From Hoeflea algicola (GTDB taxonomy: Bacteria; Pseudomonadota; Alphaproteobacteria; Rhizobiales; Rhizobiaceae), in contig NZ_JAOVZR010000001.1 of the NCBI RefSeq assembly GCF_026619415.1, positions 3,146,501-3,210,500 on the forward strand: a DNA stretch of 64,000 nt, read 5' to 3'. Of the stretch, positions 17,994 through 25,513 are shown in pieces; position 1 is the stretch's first letter, and each line of letters opens with the position of its first letter. A program made the position numbers and the translations under genes. The notes beneath the pieces were generated by a model. The model was not told where the DNA came from. It did not search any database and saw only the letters and a program-made list of their open reading frames with translations.

Positions 17994-19607
17994 TTACTCG
18001 GCGGCAGCCTTCAGGCCGGGCGCCGCATTGAGCACCGAGCCATCGACATGGGCGGCGAATTTCTCGAAATTGTCGATGAACATGCCGACCAGTCGCTGTG
18101 CCGAAGCATCGTAGGCGGCCTTGTCGGCCCAGGTCGAGCGCGGATCGAGAATGGCGCTGTCGACGCCTTCGACGGCAATTGGCACCGAAAACCCGAAATT
18201 CGGATCAACCCGATAGTCAGCACCTTCCAGCGTGCCGTCGAGCGCCGCACTGAGCAGCGCCCTGGTGGCCTTGATCGGCATCCGTTGACCCTGACCATAG
18301 GCGCCGCCGGTCCAGCCGGTATTGACCAGCCAGCAACTGACCTGATGGTCATTGATCAGCTTGCGCAGCAGATCGCCATATTCGGATGGATGGCGCGGCA
18401 TGAACGGGGCGCCAAAGCAGGTAGAAAACGTCGCTTCGGGTTCGGTGACGCCTTTTTCCGTGCCGGCCACCTTGGCGGTGTAGCCTGACAGGAAGTGATA
18501 CATCGCCTGTTCCGGCGACAGCCGGGCGATCGGCGGCATCACGCCAAAGGCATCGGCGGTCAGCATGATGATGTTGTGCGGATGACCCGACCGGCCGCTG
18601 GCGCTGGCATTGGGGATGTAATGCAGCGGATAGGCGCAGCGGGTGTTTTCGGTCAGCGAGGCGTCGTCGAAATCGGGAATCCGGTGTTCGTTGAGCACCA
18701 CATTTTCCAGCACCGTGCCGAACCGTTCGGTGGTGCCGAAGATTTCCGGCTCGGCTTCGCGCGACAGCCGGATGGTCTTGGCGTAGCAGCCGCCTTCAAA
18801 ATTGAACACGCCGTCCTCGCCCCAGCCATGCTCGTCATCGCCAATCAGGGTGCGCTTGGGATCGGCTGAAAGCGTCGTCTTGCCGGTACCTGACAGGCCA
18901 AAAAACACTGCCGTGTCTCCCTTCGGGCCGACATTGGCGGAGCAGTGCATCGGCATCACGCCCTTGGCCGGTAGCAGGTAGTTGAGCGCCGTAAACACCG
19001 ATTTCTTCATTTCGCCGGCGTAGGAGGTGCCGCCGATCAGCACCAGACCCTTGCTCAGATTGACCGCGATCACCGTCTCGCTGCGGCAGCCATGGCGCGC
19101 CGGGTCGGCGCGGAATGACGGCAGGTTGATGATCGTCAGTTCCGGCAGGTAGCTTTCAAGCGTCGCGCGCTCGGGGCGGATCAGCAGGTTGCGGATGAAC
19201 AGCGCGTGCCAGGCAAATTCGGTGATGATCCGCGAGTTGAGTGCATTGGCGCTGTCGGCGCCGCCAATCAGGTCCTGGACGAACAACTCACGCTCCTTGG
19301 CGTGGGCTGCCATATCGGCGTGAAGAACGTCAAAGGCGTCGACCGACATTTCCTTGTTGTTGTCCCACCAGATCTGGTCGGTGGTGGCAGCATCGCGCAC
19401 CACATATTTATCCTTGGCGGAGCGGCCGGTATGCTGGCCGGTCAGCGCCCTGAGCGCGCCATGCGCCGTCAGCGTTGCCTCGCCCCGCGCCACGGCGAGT
19501 TCGACCAGTTCGGCCTCGCCAGTATTGTAACGCACCGGGCCGGTGGTGGTCAGGCCACACAGGGCCAAACCGGCCGACGGGTTACACACTCCCAGATCCT
19601 CGATCAT
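17994..19607 (-). CDS. pckA: Phosphoenolpyruvate carboxykinase (ATP)
   Basis: A 537-residue ATP-type PEPCK that converts oxaloacetate to phosphoenolpyruvate, the entry to gluconeogenesis. The kinase P-loop is GLSGTGKTT (residues 237-245), followed by [17 protein letters not shown] with the metal-binding residues. RSAKDKYVV and [20 protein letters not shown] are further family signatures. The ATG at 19607 has AGAGGA six bases upstream. It is divergent from chvI, as in many rhizobia. A LacI-type palindrome lies in the shared upstream region, which fits control by a PckR-like repressor, although no such regulator is in the window. Confidence 0.98.
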   Translation of the reverse strand: MIEDLGVCNPSAGLALCGLTTTGPVRYNTGEAELVELAVARGEATLTAHGALRALTGQHTGRSAKDKYVVRDAATTDQIWWDNNKEMSVDAFDVLHADMAAHAKERELFVQDLIGGADSANALNSRIITEFAWHALFIRNLLIRPERATLESYLPELTIINLPSFRADPARHGCRSETVIAVNLSKGLVLIGGTSYAGEMKKSVFTALNYLLPAKGVMPMHCSANVGPKGDTAVFFGLSGTGKTTLSADPKRTLIGDDEHGWGEDGVFNFEGGCYAKTIRLSREAEPEIFGTTERFGTVLENVVLNEHRIPDFDDASLTENTRCAYPLHYIPNASASGRSGHPHNIIMLTADAFGVMPPIARLSPEQAMYHFLSGYTAKVAGTEKGVTEPEATFSTCFGAPFMPRHPSEYGDLLRKLINDHQVSCWLVNTGWTGGAYGQGQRMPIKATRALLSAALDGTLEGADYRVDPNFGFSVPIAVEGVDSAILDPRSTWADKAAYDASAQRLVGMFIDNFEKFAAHVDGSVLNAAPGLKAAAE

Positions 19608-19936
19608 TGGATTCCTCTTGTTGTTCAGGCGCAGGACAGGTTCGAATTTCGCCGGACCATAGGGTCGCGAAATTTAAAAAACAACACGAAATCTCAGAAA
19701 TCATTAATGAAATCAAAGTATTAATCGATTTAAAAAATTAGCGAACGGTTTAAATCGGTTCAATTGACGCGAGCGAGCAGACTGGTACGGGAATGAGAGA
19801 ATGACACCATCAGTGAACTGTGCCACATTTTGTTCTCACTTTATCCTCATGGACATGACGGTGGAACCCGGCGGCAACGCCAACAGGCGCAAGAACCGGG
19901 TTGATGCGGGGGCATATTCCAGAGGTGTGCTAGACC
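19608..19936. promoter_or_regulatory. Divergent pckA/chvI promoter region with a LacI-type palindrome
   Basis: This 329-bp gene-free stretch is clearly AT-rich between 19670 and 19765, unlike its surroundings. At 19743-19761 lies a 19-bp palindrome, GAACGGTTTAAATCGGTTC, with 7 of 9 base pairs symmetric about a central A. Its length and odd symmetry fit a LacI/GalR-family operator; rhizobial pckA genes are controlled by the LacI-type regulator PckR, so this is the natural candidate site. No coding frame or hairpin was found. Exact promoter elements could not be placed. Confidence 0.5.
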
Positions 19937-20671
19937 ATGACGGAGACGACAATCATGCAGACAATCGCGCTCGTTGACGACGACCGCAACATCCTTACCT
20001 CGGTTTCGATCGCGCTCGAAGCTGAAGGGTATCGTGTTGAGACCTACACCGATGGCGCCTCCGCACTGGATGGGTTGCTGGCCCGGCCGCCCCAACTGGC
20101 GATTTTCGATATCAAGATGCCTCGCATGGACGGCATGGAGCTGTTGCGCAGGCTGCGCCAGAAATCCGATATTCCGGTGATCTTCCTGACATCCAAGGAT
20201 GAAGAGATCGACGAATTGTTCGGCCTCAAGATGGGCGCCGATGATTTCATCACCAAGCCGTTCTCCCAGCGTCTGCTGGTCGAGCGCGTCAAGGCGGTCA
20301 TGCGCCGCGCCGCCAGCCGCGATGCTGCCGTGGCCACGCCCGGCCGCACCGCGTCGACGCCGACCAAGTCGCTCGAGCGCGGCAACCTGGTGATGGACCA
20401 GGAGCGTCATACCTGCACCTGGAAGAACGAGCCGGTAACCCTGACGGTCACCGAGTTTCTCATCCTGCAGTCGTTGGCGCAACGCCCCGGCGTGGTCAAA
20501 AGCCGCGACGCCTTGATGGACGCCGCCTATGACGAGCAGGTCTATGTTGACGATCGAACCATCGACAGCCACATCAAGCGGTTGCGCAAGAAGTTCAAGA
20601 TGGTCGACGATGATTTCGACATGATCGAAACCCTGTATGGCGTCGGCTACCGCTTTCGCGAAGCGGCATGA
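19937..20671 (+). CDS. chvI: Two-component response regulator ChvI
   Basis: A 244-residue OmpR/PhoB-type regulator. The receiver domain (residues 7-125) has the acidic pocket LVDDDRN and the phosphoacceptor Asp58 in [12 protein letters not shown], and the lysine in FITKPFSQ. The C-terminal winged helix carries [20 protein letters not shown] and ends [14 protein letters not shown]. It is almost certainly ChvI: the receiver and linker match the rhizobial protein closely. With ChvG it controls the response to acid and envelope stress, including exopolysaccharide and motility genes. ATG 19937 has AGAGG upstream; ATG 19955, preceded by GGAG, gives the commoner [10 protein letters not shown] start. 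Confidence 0.97.
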   Translation: MTETTIMQTIALVDDDRNILTSVSIALEAEGYRVETYTDGASALDGLLARPPQLAIFDIKMPRMDGMELLRRLRQKSDIPVIFLTSKDEEIDELFGLKMGADDFITKPFSQRLLVERVKAVMRRAASRDAAVATPGRTASTPTKSLERGNLVMDQERHTCTWKNEPVTLTVTEFLILQSLAQRPGVVKSRDALMDAAYDEQVYVDDRTIDSHIKRLRKKFKMVDDDFDMIETLYGVGYRFREAA

Positions 20672-20716
20672 CCGGCATCCTGCTTTAAACAGGCCGCCGC
20701 GTGTGGCATAGGCGAT

Positions 20717-22501
20717 ATGGCGATTGAAACCGAAGATAGTGTGAGCGGCAAGGGCGAGGCCTCGTCCGGGCGCAAACGCGCACGCAAATGGATCAATCCG
20801 GTCACGCTGGTGCGCCGGATCTTCGGCCATCTGATCTTTTCCAGCCTGACCCGGCGGATTCTGTTTCTCAATCTCGCAGCATTGATCGTGCTGGTGTCGG
20901 GGATCATGTATCTCAACCAGTTCCGCGAAGGCCTGATCGACGCCCGCGTTGAAAGCCTGCTGACCCAGGGCGAAATCATTGCCGGCGCGGTTGCCGCTTC
21001 GGCCAGCGTTGACACCAACTCGATCACAATCGACCCGGAAAAACTGCTTGAACTGCAAGCCGGGCAAACCATCTCGCCCACCAATTCCAACGAGAACCTG
21101 GATTTTCCGATCAATCCGGAACGGGTAGCCCCGGTACTCAGGCGGCTGATTTCGCCGACCAGAACCCGCGCCCGGATCTATGATGACGATGCCAGCCTGA
21201 TTCTGGATTCGCGCTATCTATATTCGAGCGGCCAGGTGTTGCGCTACGATCTGCCTCCGGCCGAGTCCAAACCGCTCAGCTTGACTGATATGGCTACGGC
21301 CTGGTTCAACCGGCTTTTCCAGCGCAGGGATCTGCCGCTCTACCGCGAGCCGCCCGGTTCCGACGGCACCATCTATCCCGAGGTGATGAACGCACTCACC
21401 GGTGGTCGCGGCGCCGTGGTGCGGGTCACCGAAGCGGGTGAACTGATTGTTTCGGTGGCGGTTCCGGTTCAGCGGTTTCGGGCGGTGCTCGGTGTGTTGT
21501 TGCTGTCTACCCAGGCCGGCGATATCGACAAGATCGTGCATGCCGAACGAATGGCGATCTTCCGGGTGTTTGGCGTCGCCGCGATGGTCAATATCGTGCT
21601 GTCGTTGCTGCTTGCCTCGACCATTGCAACGCCTCTCAGGCGCCTGTCGGCTGCCGCCGTCAGGGTTCGCCGCGGCGCCAAGGCGCGCGAGGAAATCCCT
21701 GATTTTTCCGCGCGTCAGGATGAAATAGGTAATCTTTCGGTGGCGCTGCGTGACATGACCAACGCGCTCTATGACCGGATTGCCGCAATCGAAAGTTTTG
21801 CCGCCGATGTCAGTCACGAGCTCAAGAACCCGCTGACATCGCTGCGCAGCGCTGTGGAAACCCTGCCGCTGGCCCGCAACGAGCACTCCAAGCAACGGCT
21901 GATGGATGTGATCCAGCATGACGTGCGTCGGATGGACCGGTTGATCAGCGACATTTCCGACGCTTCCCGGCTCGACGCGGAGCTCGCCCGCCAGGACGGC
22001 GCCAAGGTCGACATGCGGCAATTGCTTACGGATCTGGTCGACATCGCCCGCCAGGTCCGCGCCGGCAGCAAGCAGGTCACCATCGATCTGAAGATCGAGC
22101 CCGGCAATTCAGGCAGGTACGGCTTCCTCGTGTTGGGCCATGATCTCAGGCTCGGGCAGGTGGTTACCAATCTGATCGAGAATGCGCGCTCCTTTGTGCC
22201 TGAAACCGGTGGACGTATCACTGTCCGACTCAAGCGCCGCCGCAATTCTGTTCAGGTGCTGGTCGAGGACAATGGCCCGGGGATCCGCGCCGAGGTGATC
22301 GAACGGGTGTTCGAACGATTCTACACAGATCGCCCCGATGGCGAGGATTTTGGCCAGAATTCCGGCCTCGGCCTGTCGATCAGCCGACAAATCATCGAGG
22401 CCCATGGCGGCACGCTGACCGCCGAGAACATGCCGGGCCGCAAAGAAGGTGAATGGGCCGGCGCACGCTTTACCATCGAGCTTCCGGTCGAACCTCAATG
22501 A
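20717..22501 (+). CDS. chvG: Sensor histidine kinase ChvG (ExoS)
   Basis: A 594-residue membrane kinase. A basic N-terminal tail precedes transmembrane helix 1 (ILFLNLAALIVLVSGIMYLN). A periplasmic domain of about 220 residues follows, then helix 2 (VFGVAAMVNIVLSLLLASTI), a HAMP linker, and the HisKA box FAADVSHELKNPLTSLRSAV with phosphoacceptor His367. The ATP-binding domain has the N-box region NLIENARSF and DNGPGIRAEVIERVFERFY. The periplasmic part is where ExoR would bind in rhizobia. It starts 46 bp after chvI, and its stop overlaps the hprK start by 4 bp, so the kinase and HprK are translationally coupled. Confidence 0.97.
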   Translation: MAIETEDSVSGKGEASSGRKRARKWINPVTLVRRIFGHLIFSSLTRRILFLNLAALIVLVSGIMYLNQFREGLIDARVESLLTQGEIIAGAVAASASVDTNSITIDPEKLLELQAGQTISPTNSNENLDFPINPERVAPVLRRLISPTRTRARIYDDDASLILDSRYLYSSGQVLRYDLPPAESKPLSLTDMATAWFNRLFQRRDLPLYREPPGSDGTIYPEVMNALTGGRGAVVRVTEAGELIVSVAVPVQRFRAVLGVLLLSTQAGDIDKIVHAERMAIFRVFGVAAMVNIVLSLLLASTIATPLRRLSAAAVRVRRGAKAREEIPDFSARQDEIGNLSVALRDMTNALYDRIAAIESFAADVSHELKNPLTSLRSAVETLPLARNEHSKQRLMDVIQHDVRRMDRLISDISDASRLDAELARQDGAKVDMRQLLTDLVDIARQVRAGSKQVTIDLKIEPGNSGRYGFLVLGHDLRLGQVVTNLIENARSFVPETGGRITVRLKRRRNSVQVLVEDNGPGIRAEVIERVFERFYTDRPDGEDFGQNSGLGLSISRQIIEAHGGTLTAENMPGRKEGEWAGARFTIELPVEPQ

Positions 22502-22983
22502 GAGATGCACGAGACGGCGTCAGCGAAACCGTGCACGCCACCGCGATCGTGGTGGCGCATACCGGGTTGCTGTTTGTCGGCTCCTCCGGCGCAGGAAAAA
22601 GCGGGATGGCGTTTGCCTGCCTGCAAGCAGCCCTTCGCCGCGGCTGGAACGCGGCTCTAATCGCCGATGACAGGACCTGTCTCACCGTTGCCGGCGGCCG
22701 CCTGATTGCGTCCTGCCCGAAGCCGATCAGCGGTTTGCTTGAAATTCGCGGCAGCGGCATCGTCCGTCTGCGCCAAAGGGACCAGGCGGTCATGCACCTG
22801 GCAGTAGCTCCGGGCGAGGCCTCGGCTGCAACCCGTTTGCCGCCAGATGACGAAACCTTTGCGTGCAATGGTGTTTCAACACCACTTTTGCGTTTATGGC
22901 GCGATGGTGCCGCGGATCCACTTTCGATGCTCTGCGCGCTTCAGCCAGCGTTATTTTTGGCTTTTGATCCGCCTGCGGGATAA
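22498..22983 (+). CDS. hprK: Truncated HPr kinase/phosphorylase
   Basis: A 161-residue protein containing only the C-terminal kinase domain, which is normal for alphaproteobacteria (firmicute HprK has about 310 residues). The P-loop is GSSGAGKS at residues 28-35 and DDRTCL is the metal-binding region. The K3-type loop of the phosphorylase is reduced to LEIRGSGIVRL. It should phosphorylate HPr on its regulatory serine. The ATG at 22498 overlaps the chvG stop (ATGA). The usual PTS genes EIIA and HPr follow within 850 bp, so the cluster links the ChvG/ChvI system to the nitrogen-type PTS. Confidence 0.93.
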   Translation: MRDARDGVSETVHATAIVVAHTGLLFVGSSGAGKSGMAFACLQAALRRGWNAALIADDRTCLTVAGGRLIASCPKPISGLLEIRGSGIVRLRQRDQAVMHLAVAPGEASAATRLPPDDETFACNGVSTPLLRLWRDGAADPLSMLCALQPALFLAFDPPAG

Positions 22984-23121
22984 GATTGCTCCGATTGTGG
23001 CGATTTTTGGCTTGAACTTCGTCCTCTTCTGTCCAAGATGAAAACTGAAACATTTCGCGGCTGCGAAGCAATCGGCGTGTCTTGGCTTCATTTCGGAGCA
23101 CCGCATGCTGTTGGAGGCAAA

Positions 23122-23523
23122 ATGATCGGATTGGTGCTTGTCACCCATGGCAAGCTCGCTGAAGAGTTCCAGCATGCGCTCGAGCATGTGGTTGGACCGC
23201 AAACCGCGCTTGAAACAGTCTGCATTGGGCCTGAAGACGACATGGACCAACGTCGGCTGGATATCGTTGGCGCGGTTTCACGCGTCGAAAGCGGCAATGG
23301 TGTGATCATCCTTACCGACATGTTTGGTGGTACCCCCTCCAACCTGTCGATCTCGGTGATGGATTCGGGCCGCATCGAGGTGATTGCCGGCGTCAACCTG
23401 CCGATGTTGATCAAGCTTGCCGGCGTGCGCGGCGGCAACGACATGCAGAAGGCGCTGGCCGATGCCCAGGACGCAGGCCGCAAATACATCAACGTTGCAA
23501 GCCGTCTGCTGACCGGGAAATGA
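23122..23523 (+). CDS. manX: PTS EIIA component of mannose type (EIIA-Man fold)
   Basis: A 133-residue phosphocarrier. His9 in GLVLVTHGKLAEEF is the phosphorylation site, and LTDMFGGTPSNLSIS is the conserved loop around the active site. No EIIB, EIIC or EIID genes are nearby, so it is probably regulatory rather than for sugar transport, as proposed for alphaproteobacterial EIIA-Man beside HprK. GGAGG lies eight bases before the ATG. It overlaps the HPr gene by 4 bp. The 138-bp gap to hprK shows no gene; a separate promoter is possible. Confidence 0.92.
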   Translation: MIGLVLVTHGKLAEEFQHALEHVVGPQTALETVCIGPEDDMDQRRLDIVGAVSRVESGNGVIILTDMFGGTPSNLSISVMDSGRIEVIAGVNLPMLIKLAGVRGGNDMQKALADAQDAGRKYINVASRLLTGK

Positions 23524-23807
23524 CGACATTGACGCCTACCCAGTCTCGGTCTCTGAAAATCATCAACAAACGTGGCCTGCACGCCCGCGCTTCTGCGCGA
23601 TTCGTGCAGACGGTTGAGGGATATGACGCGACCGTACGGGTCACCCGCGAAGGATCGACCGTCGGTGGCACCTCGATCATGGGTCTGATGATGCTGGCGG
23701 CGAGCCCCGGTTGCGCGATCCTGGTTGAAGCCGAAGGCTGCCAGGCCGTCGAAGTGCTCGACGCCCTGCAGGCACTGGTCGATGATCGATTTGGCGAAGA
23801 ATCCTGA
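23520..23807 (+). CDS. ptsH: Phosphocarrier protein HPr
   Basis: A 95-residue HPr-family protein. His21 in NKRGLHARASARFVQ is the residue phosphorylated by enzyme I, and Ser52 in GGTSIMGLMMLAAS corresponds to regulatory Ser46, the HprK target. The N-terminus is about six residues longer than in typical HPr. The start overlaps the EIIA stop (ATGA). Enzyme I-Ntr (PtsP) and EIIA-Ntr (PtsN) are not in the window. In rhizobia this protein (NPr) takes part in nitrogen, phosphate and carbon regulation. Confidence 0.95.
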   Translation: MTTLTPTQSRSLKIINKRGLHARASARFVQTVEGYDATVRVTREGSTVGGTSIMGLMMLAASPGCAILVEAEGCQAVEVLDALQALVDDRFGEES

Positions 23808-23815
23808 TCCAATTC

Positions 23816-23835
23816 ACATAAAGACATCTTTATGT
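23816..23835. promoter_or_regulatory. Near-perfect palindromic operator upstream of ahcY
   Basis: ACATAAAGA and TCTTTATGT are perfect 9-bp arms separated by CA. The site starts 9 bp after the HPr stop and ends 91 bp before the ahcY start. Methionine-cycle genes of proteobacteria, ahcY included, are often controlled by ArsR-family SAM/SAH-sensing repressors (SamR, SahR) whose sites have this general form; that assignment is from memory and no such regulator gene is in the window. Confidence 0.7.
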
Positions 23836-23926
23836 CCCGTTGCCAGCTTGCGCGATTCCTGCTAAGGCACCGCCAATGCATTCTGGCCGGCCCCGTCGGG
23901 ACCGGAAAAACCCCTGGGAAACAAAC

Positions 23927-25321
23927 ATGACAGCTACAGATTACAAAGTCGCAGATATCGCGCTGGCCGAATTTGGCCGCAAGGAACTCGATATTGCTGA
24001 AACCGAAATGCCGGGCCTGATGTCTCTGCGCGAAGAATACGGCGCTGCCAAGCCTTTGAAGGGCGCGCGGATTGTCGGCTCGCTGCACATGACGATTCAG
24101 ACCGCGGTGTTGATCGAAACCCTCACGGCGTTGGGTGCCGACGTCCGCTGGGCATCGTGCAACATTTTCTCGACCCAGGATCACGCAGCTGCGGCCATCG
24201 CCAAGAGCGGCGTTCCGGTGTTTGCGATCAAGGGACAGACCCTTGTAGAGCATTGGGATTATCTCGACCGCTCGTTCATGTTCCCCGAAGGCGCGAACAT
24301 GATCCTCGATGATGGCGGCGACGCCACGCTCTACGTGCTGCTTGGCGCGCGCGTCGAAGCCGGCGAGACCAATCTGATCGAGGTTCCGACCTCGGAAGAA
24401 GAAGAAGCGATTTTTGCCCAGATCAAGAAGCGCATGAAGCAAAGCCCCGGCTGGTTCACAAAGACACTTGGGGCGATCAAGGGTGTTTCGGAAGAAACCA
24501 CCACCGGTGTGCACCGCCTTTATGACCTGCAGAAGAAGGGCCTGCTCCCGTTCCCGGCCTTCAATGTCAACGATTCGGTCACCAAGTCGAAGTTCGACAA
24601 CAAGTACGGTTGCAAGGAAAGCCTTGTTGACGGTATTCGCCGCGCTACCGACACCATGATGGCCGGCAAGGTTGCCGTCGTCTGCGGTTACGGTGATGTC
24701 GGCAAGGGTTCGGCAGCTTCGCTGCGCGGTGCCGGCGCCCGCGTGAAAGTCACCGAAGTTGACCCGATCTGTGCTCTGCAGGCGGCAATGGATGGCTTCG
24801 AAGTGGTTCTCCTCGAAGATGTGGTCAAGTCGGCTGACATCTTCGTCACCACCACCGGCAACAAGGACGTGATCCGGATCGAGCATATGCGCGAGATGAA
24901 GGACATGGCCATCGTTGGCAATATCGGCCATTTCGACAATGAAATTCAGGTCGCCGCTCTGAAGAACCACAAATGGACCAACATCAAGGATCAGGTGGAC
25001 ATGATCGAAATGCCCTCGGGCAATCGCATGATCCTCTTGAGCCAGGGCCGTTTGCTCAACCTCGGCAATGCCACGGGTCACCCGAGCTTCGTCATGTCGG
25101 CTTCCTTCACCAACCAGGTGCTGGCGCAGATCGAGCTTTGGACCCGCGGCGACCAGTATGAAAACCAGGTCTATGTGCTGCCCAAGCATCTTGACGAGAA
25201 GGTCGCGCGCCTGCATCTCGAGAAGATCGGTGCCCGCCTGACCGAGCTCAAGTCCGAACAGGCCGATTACATCGGTGTGCCGGTCGAAGGTCCTTTCAAG
25301 CCTGAACACTACCGGTACTGA
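23927..25321 (+). CDS. ahcY: Adenosylhomocysteinase (S-adenosylhomocysteine hydrolase)
   Basis: A 464-residue NAD-dependent enzyme that splits S-adenosylhomocysteine to adenosine and homocysteine, relieving product inhibition of methyltransferases. The NAD-binding motif is [20 protein letters not shown], and [20 protein letters not shown] is the substrate-domain signature. The C-terminus KPEHYRY is the family's conserved tail, which reaches into the neighbouring subunit. The ATG at 23927 gives [18 protein letters not shown], the usual start; the frame is open further upstream but without family residues. A palindromic operator lies 91 bp upstream and an intrinsic terminator lies 30 bp downstream, so it is a single-gene unit. 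Confidence 0.98.
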   Translation: MTATDYKVADIALAEFGRKELDIAETEMPGLMSLREEYGAAKPLKGARIVGSLHMTIQTAVLIETLTALGADVRWASCNIFSTQDHAAAAIAKSGVPVFAIKGQTLVEHWDYLDRSFMFPEGANMILDDGGDATLYVLLGARVEAGETNLIEVPTSEEEEAIFAQIKKRMKQSPGWFTKTLGAIKGVSEETTTGVHRLYDLQKKGLLPFPAFNVNDSVTKSKFDNKYGCKESLVDGIRRATDTMMAGKVAVVCGYGDVGKGSAASLRGAGARVKVTEVDPICALQAAMDGFEVVLLEDVVKSADIFVTTTGNKDVIRIEHMREMKDMAIVGNIGHFDNEIQVAALKNHKWTNIKDQVDMIEMPSGNRMILLSQGRLLNLGNATGHPSFVMSASFTNQVLAQIELWTRGDQYENQVYVLPKHLDEKVARLHLEKIGARLTELKSEQADYIGVPVEGPFKPEHYRY

Positions 25322-25350
25322 TTTTTTAATCACTACCCACAAGATATTGA

Positions 25351-25387
25351 AACCGCATCCTTGACAACAAGGGTGCGGTTTCTTTTT
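25351..25387 (+). terminator. Intrinsic terminator after ahcY
   Basis: AACCGCATCCTTG pairs with CAAGGGTGCGGTT (13 bp, one G-T wobble) around the loop ACAA, and TCTTTTT follows. It lies 30 bp after the ahcY stop and separates it from divL. Confidence 0.9.
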
Positions 25388-25513
25388 GCGCCCGTTGCCC
25401 TTCACCGTGATTCGCGAAGCAGCTATGTTTGGGAAGATGATTCGCTTGGCGTTGCGGCGGCGCGGACGGCGGATCGGCGATGTCTTGTCAAACAGCCACG
25501 AGGGGACGGGGAC

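Noticed and set aside
23489..25405. 638-codon minus-strand open frame
   Set aside because: Antisense to ahcY and the HPr gene and crosses both gene ends; no recognisable domain.
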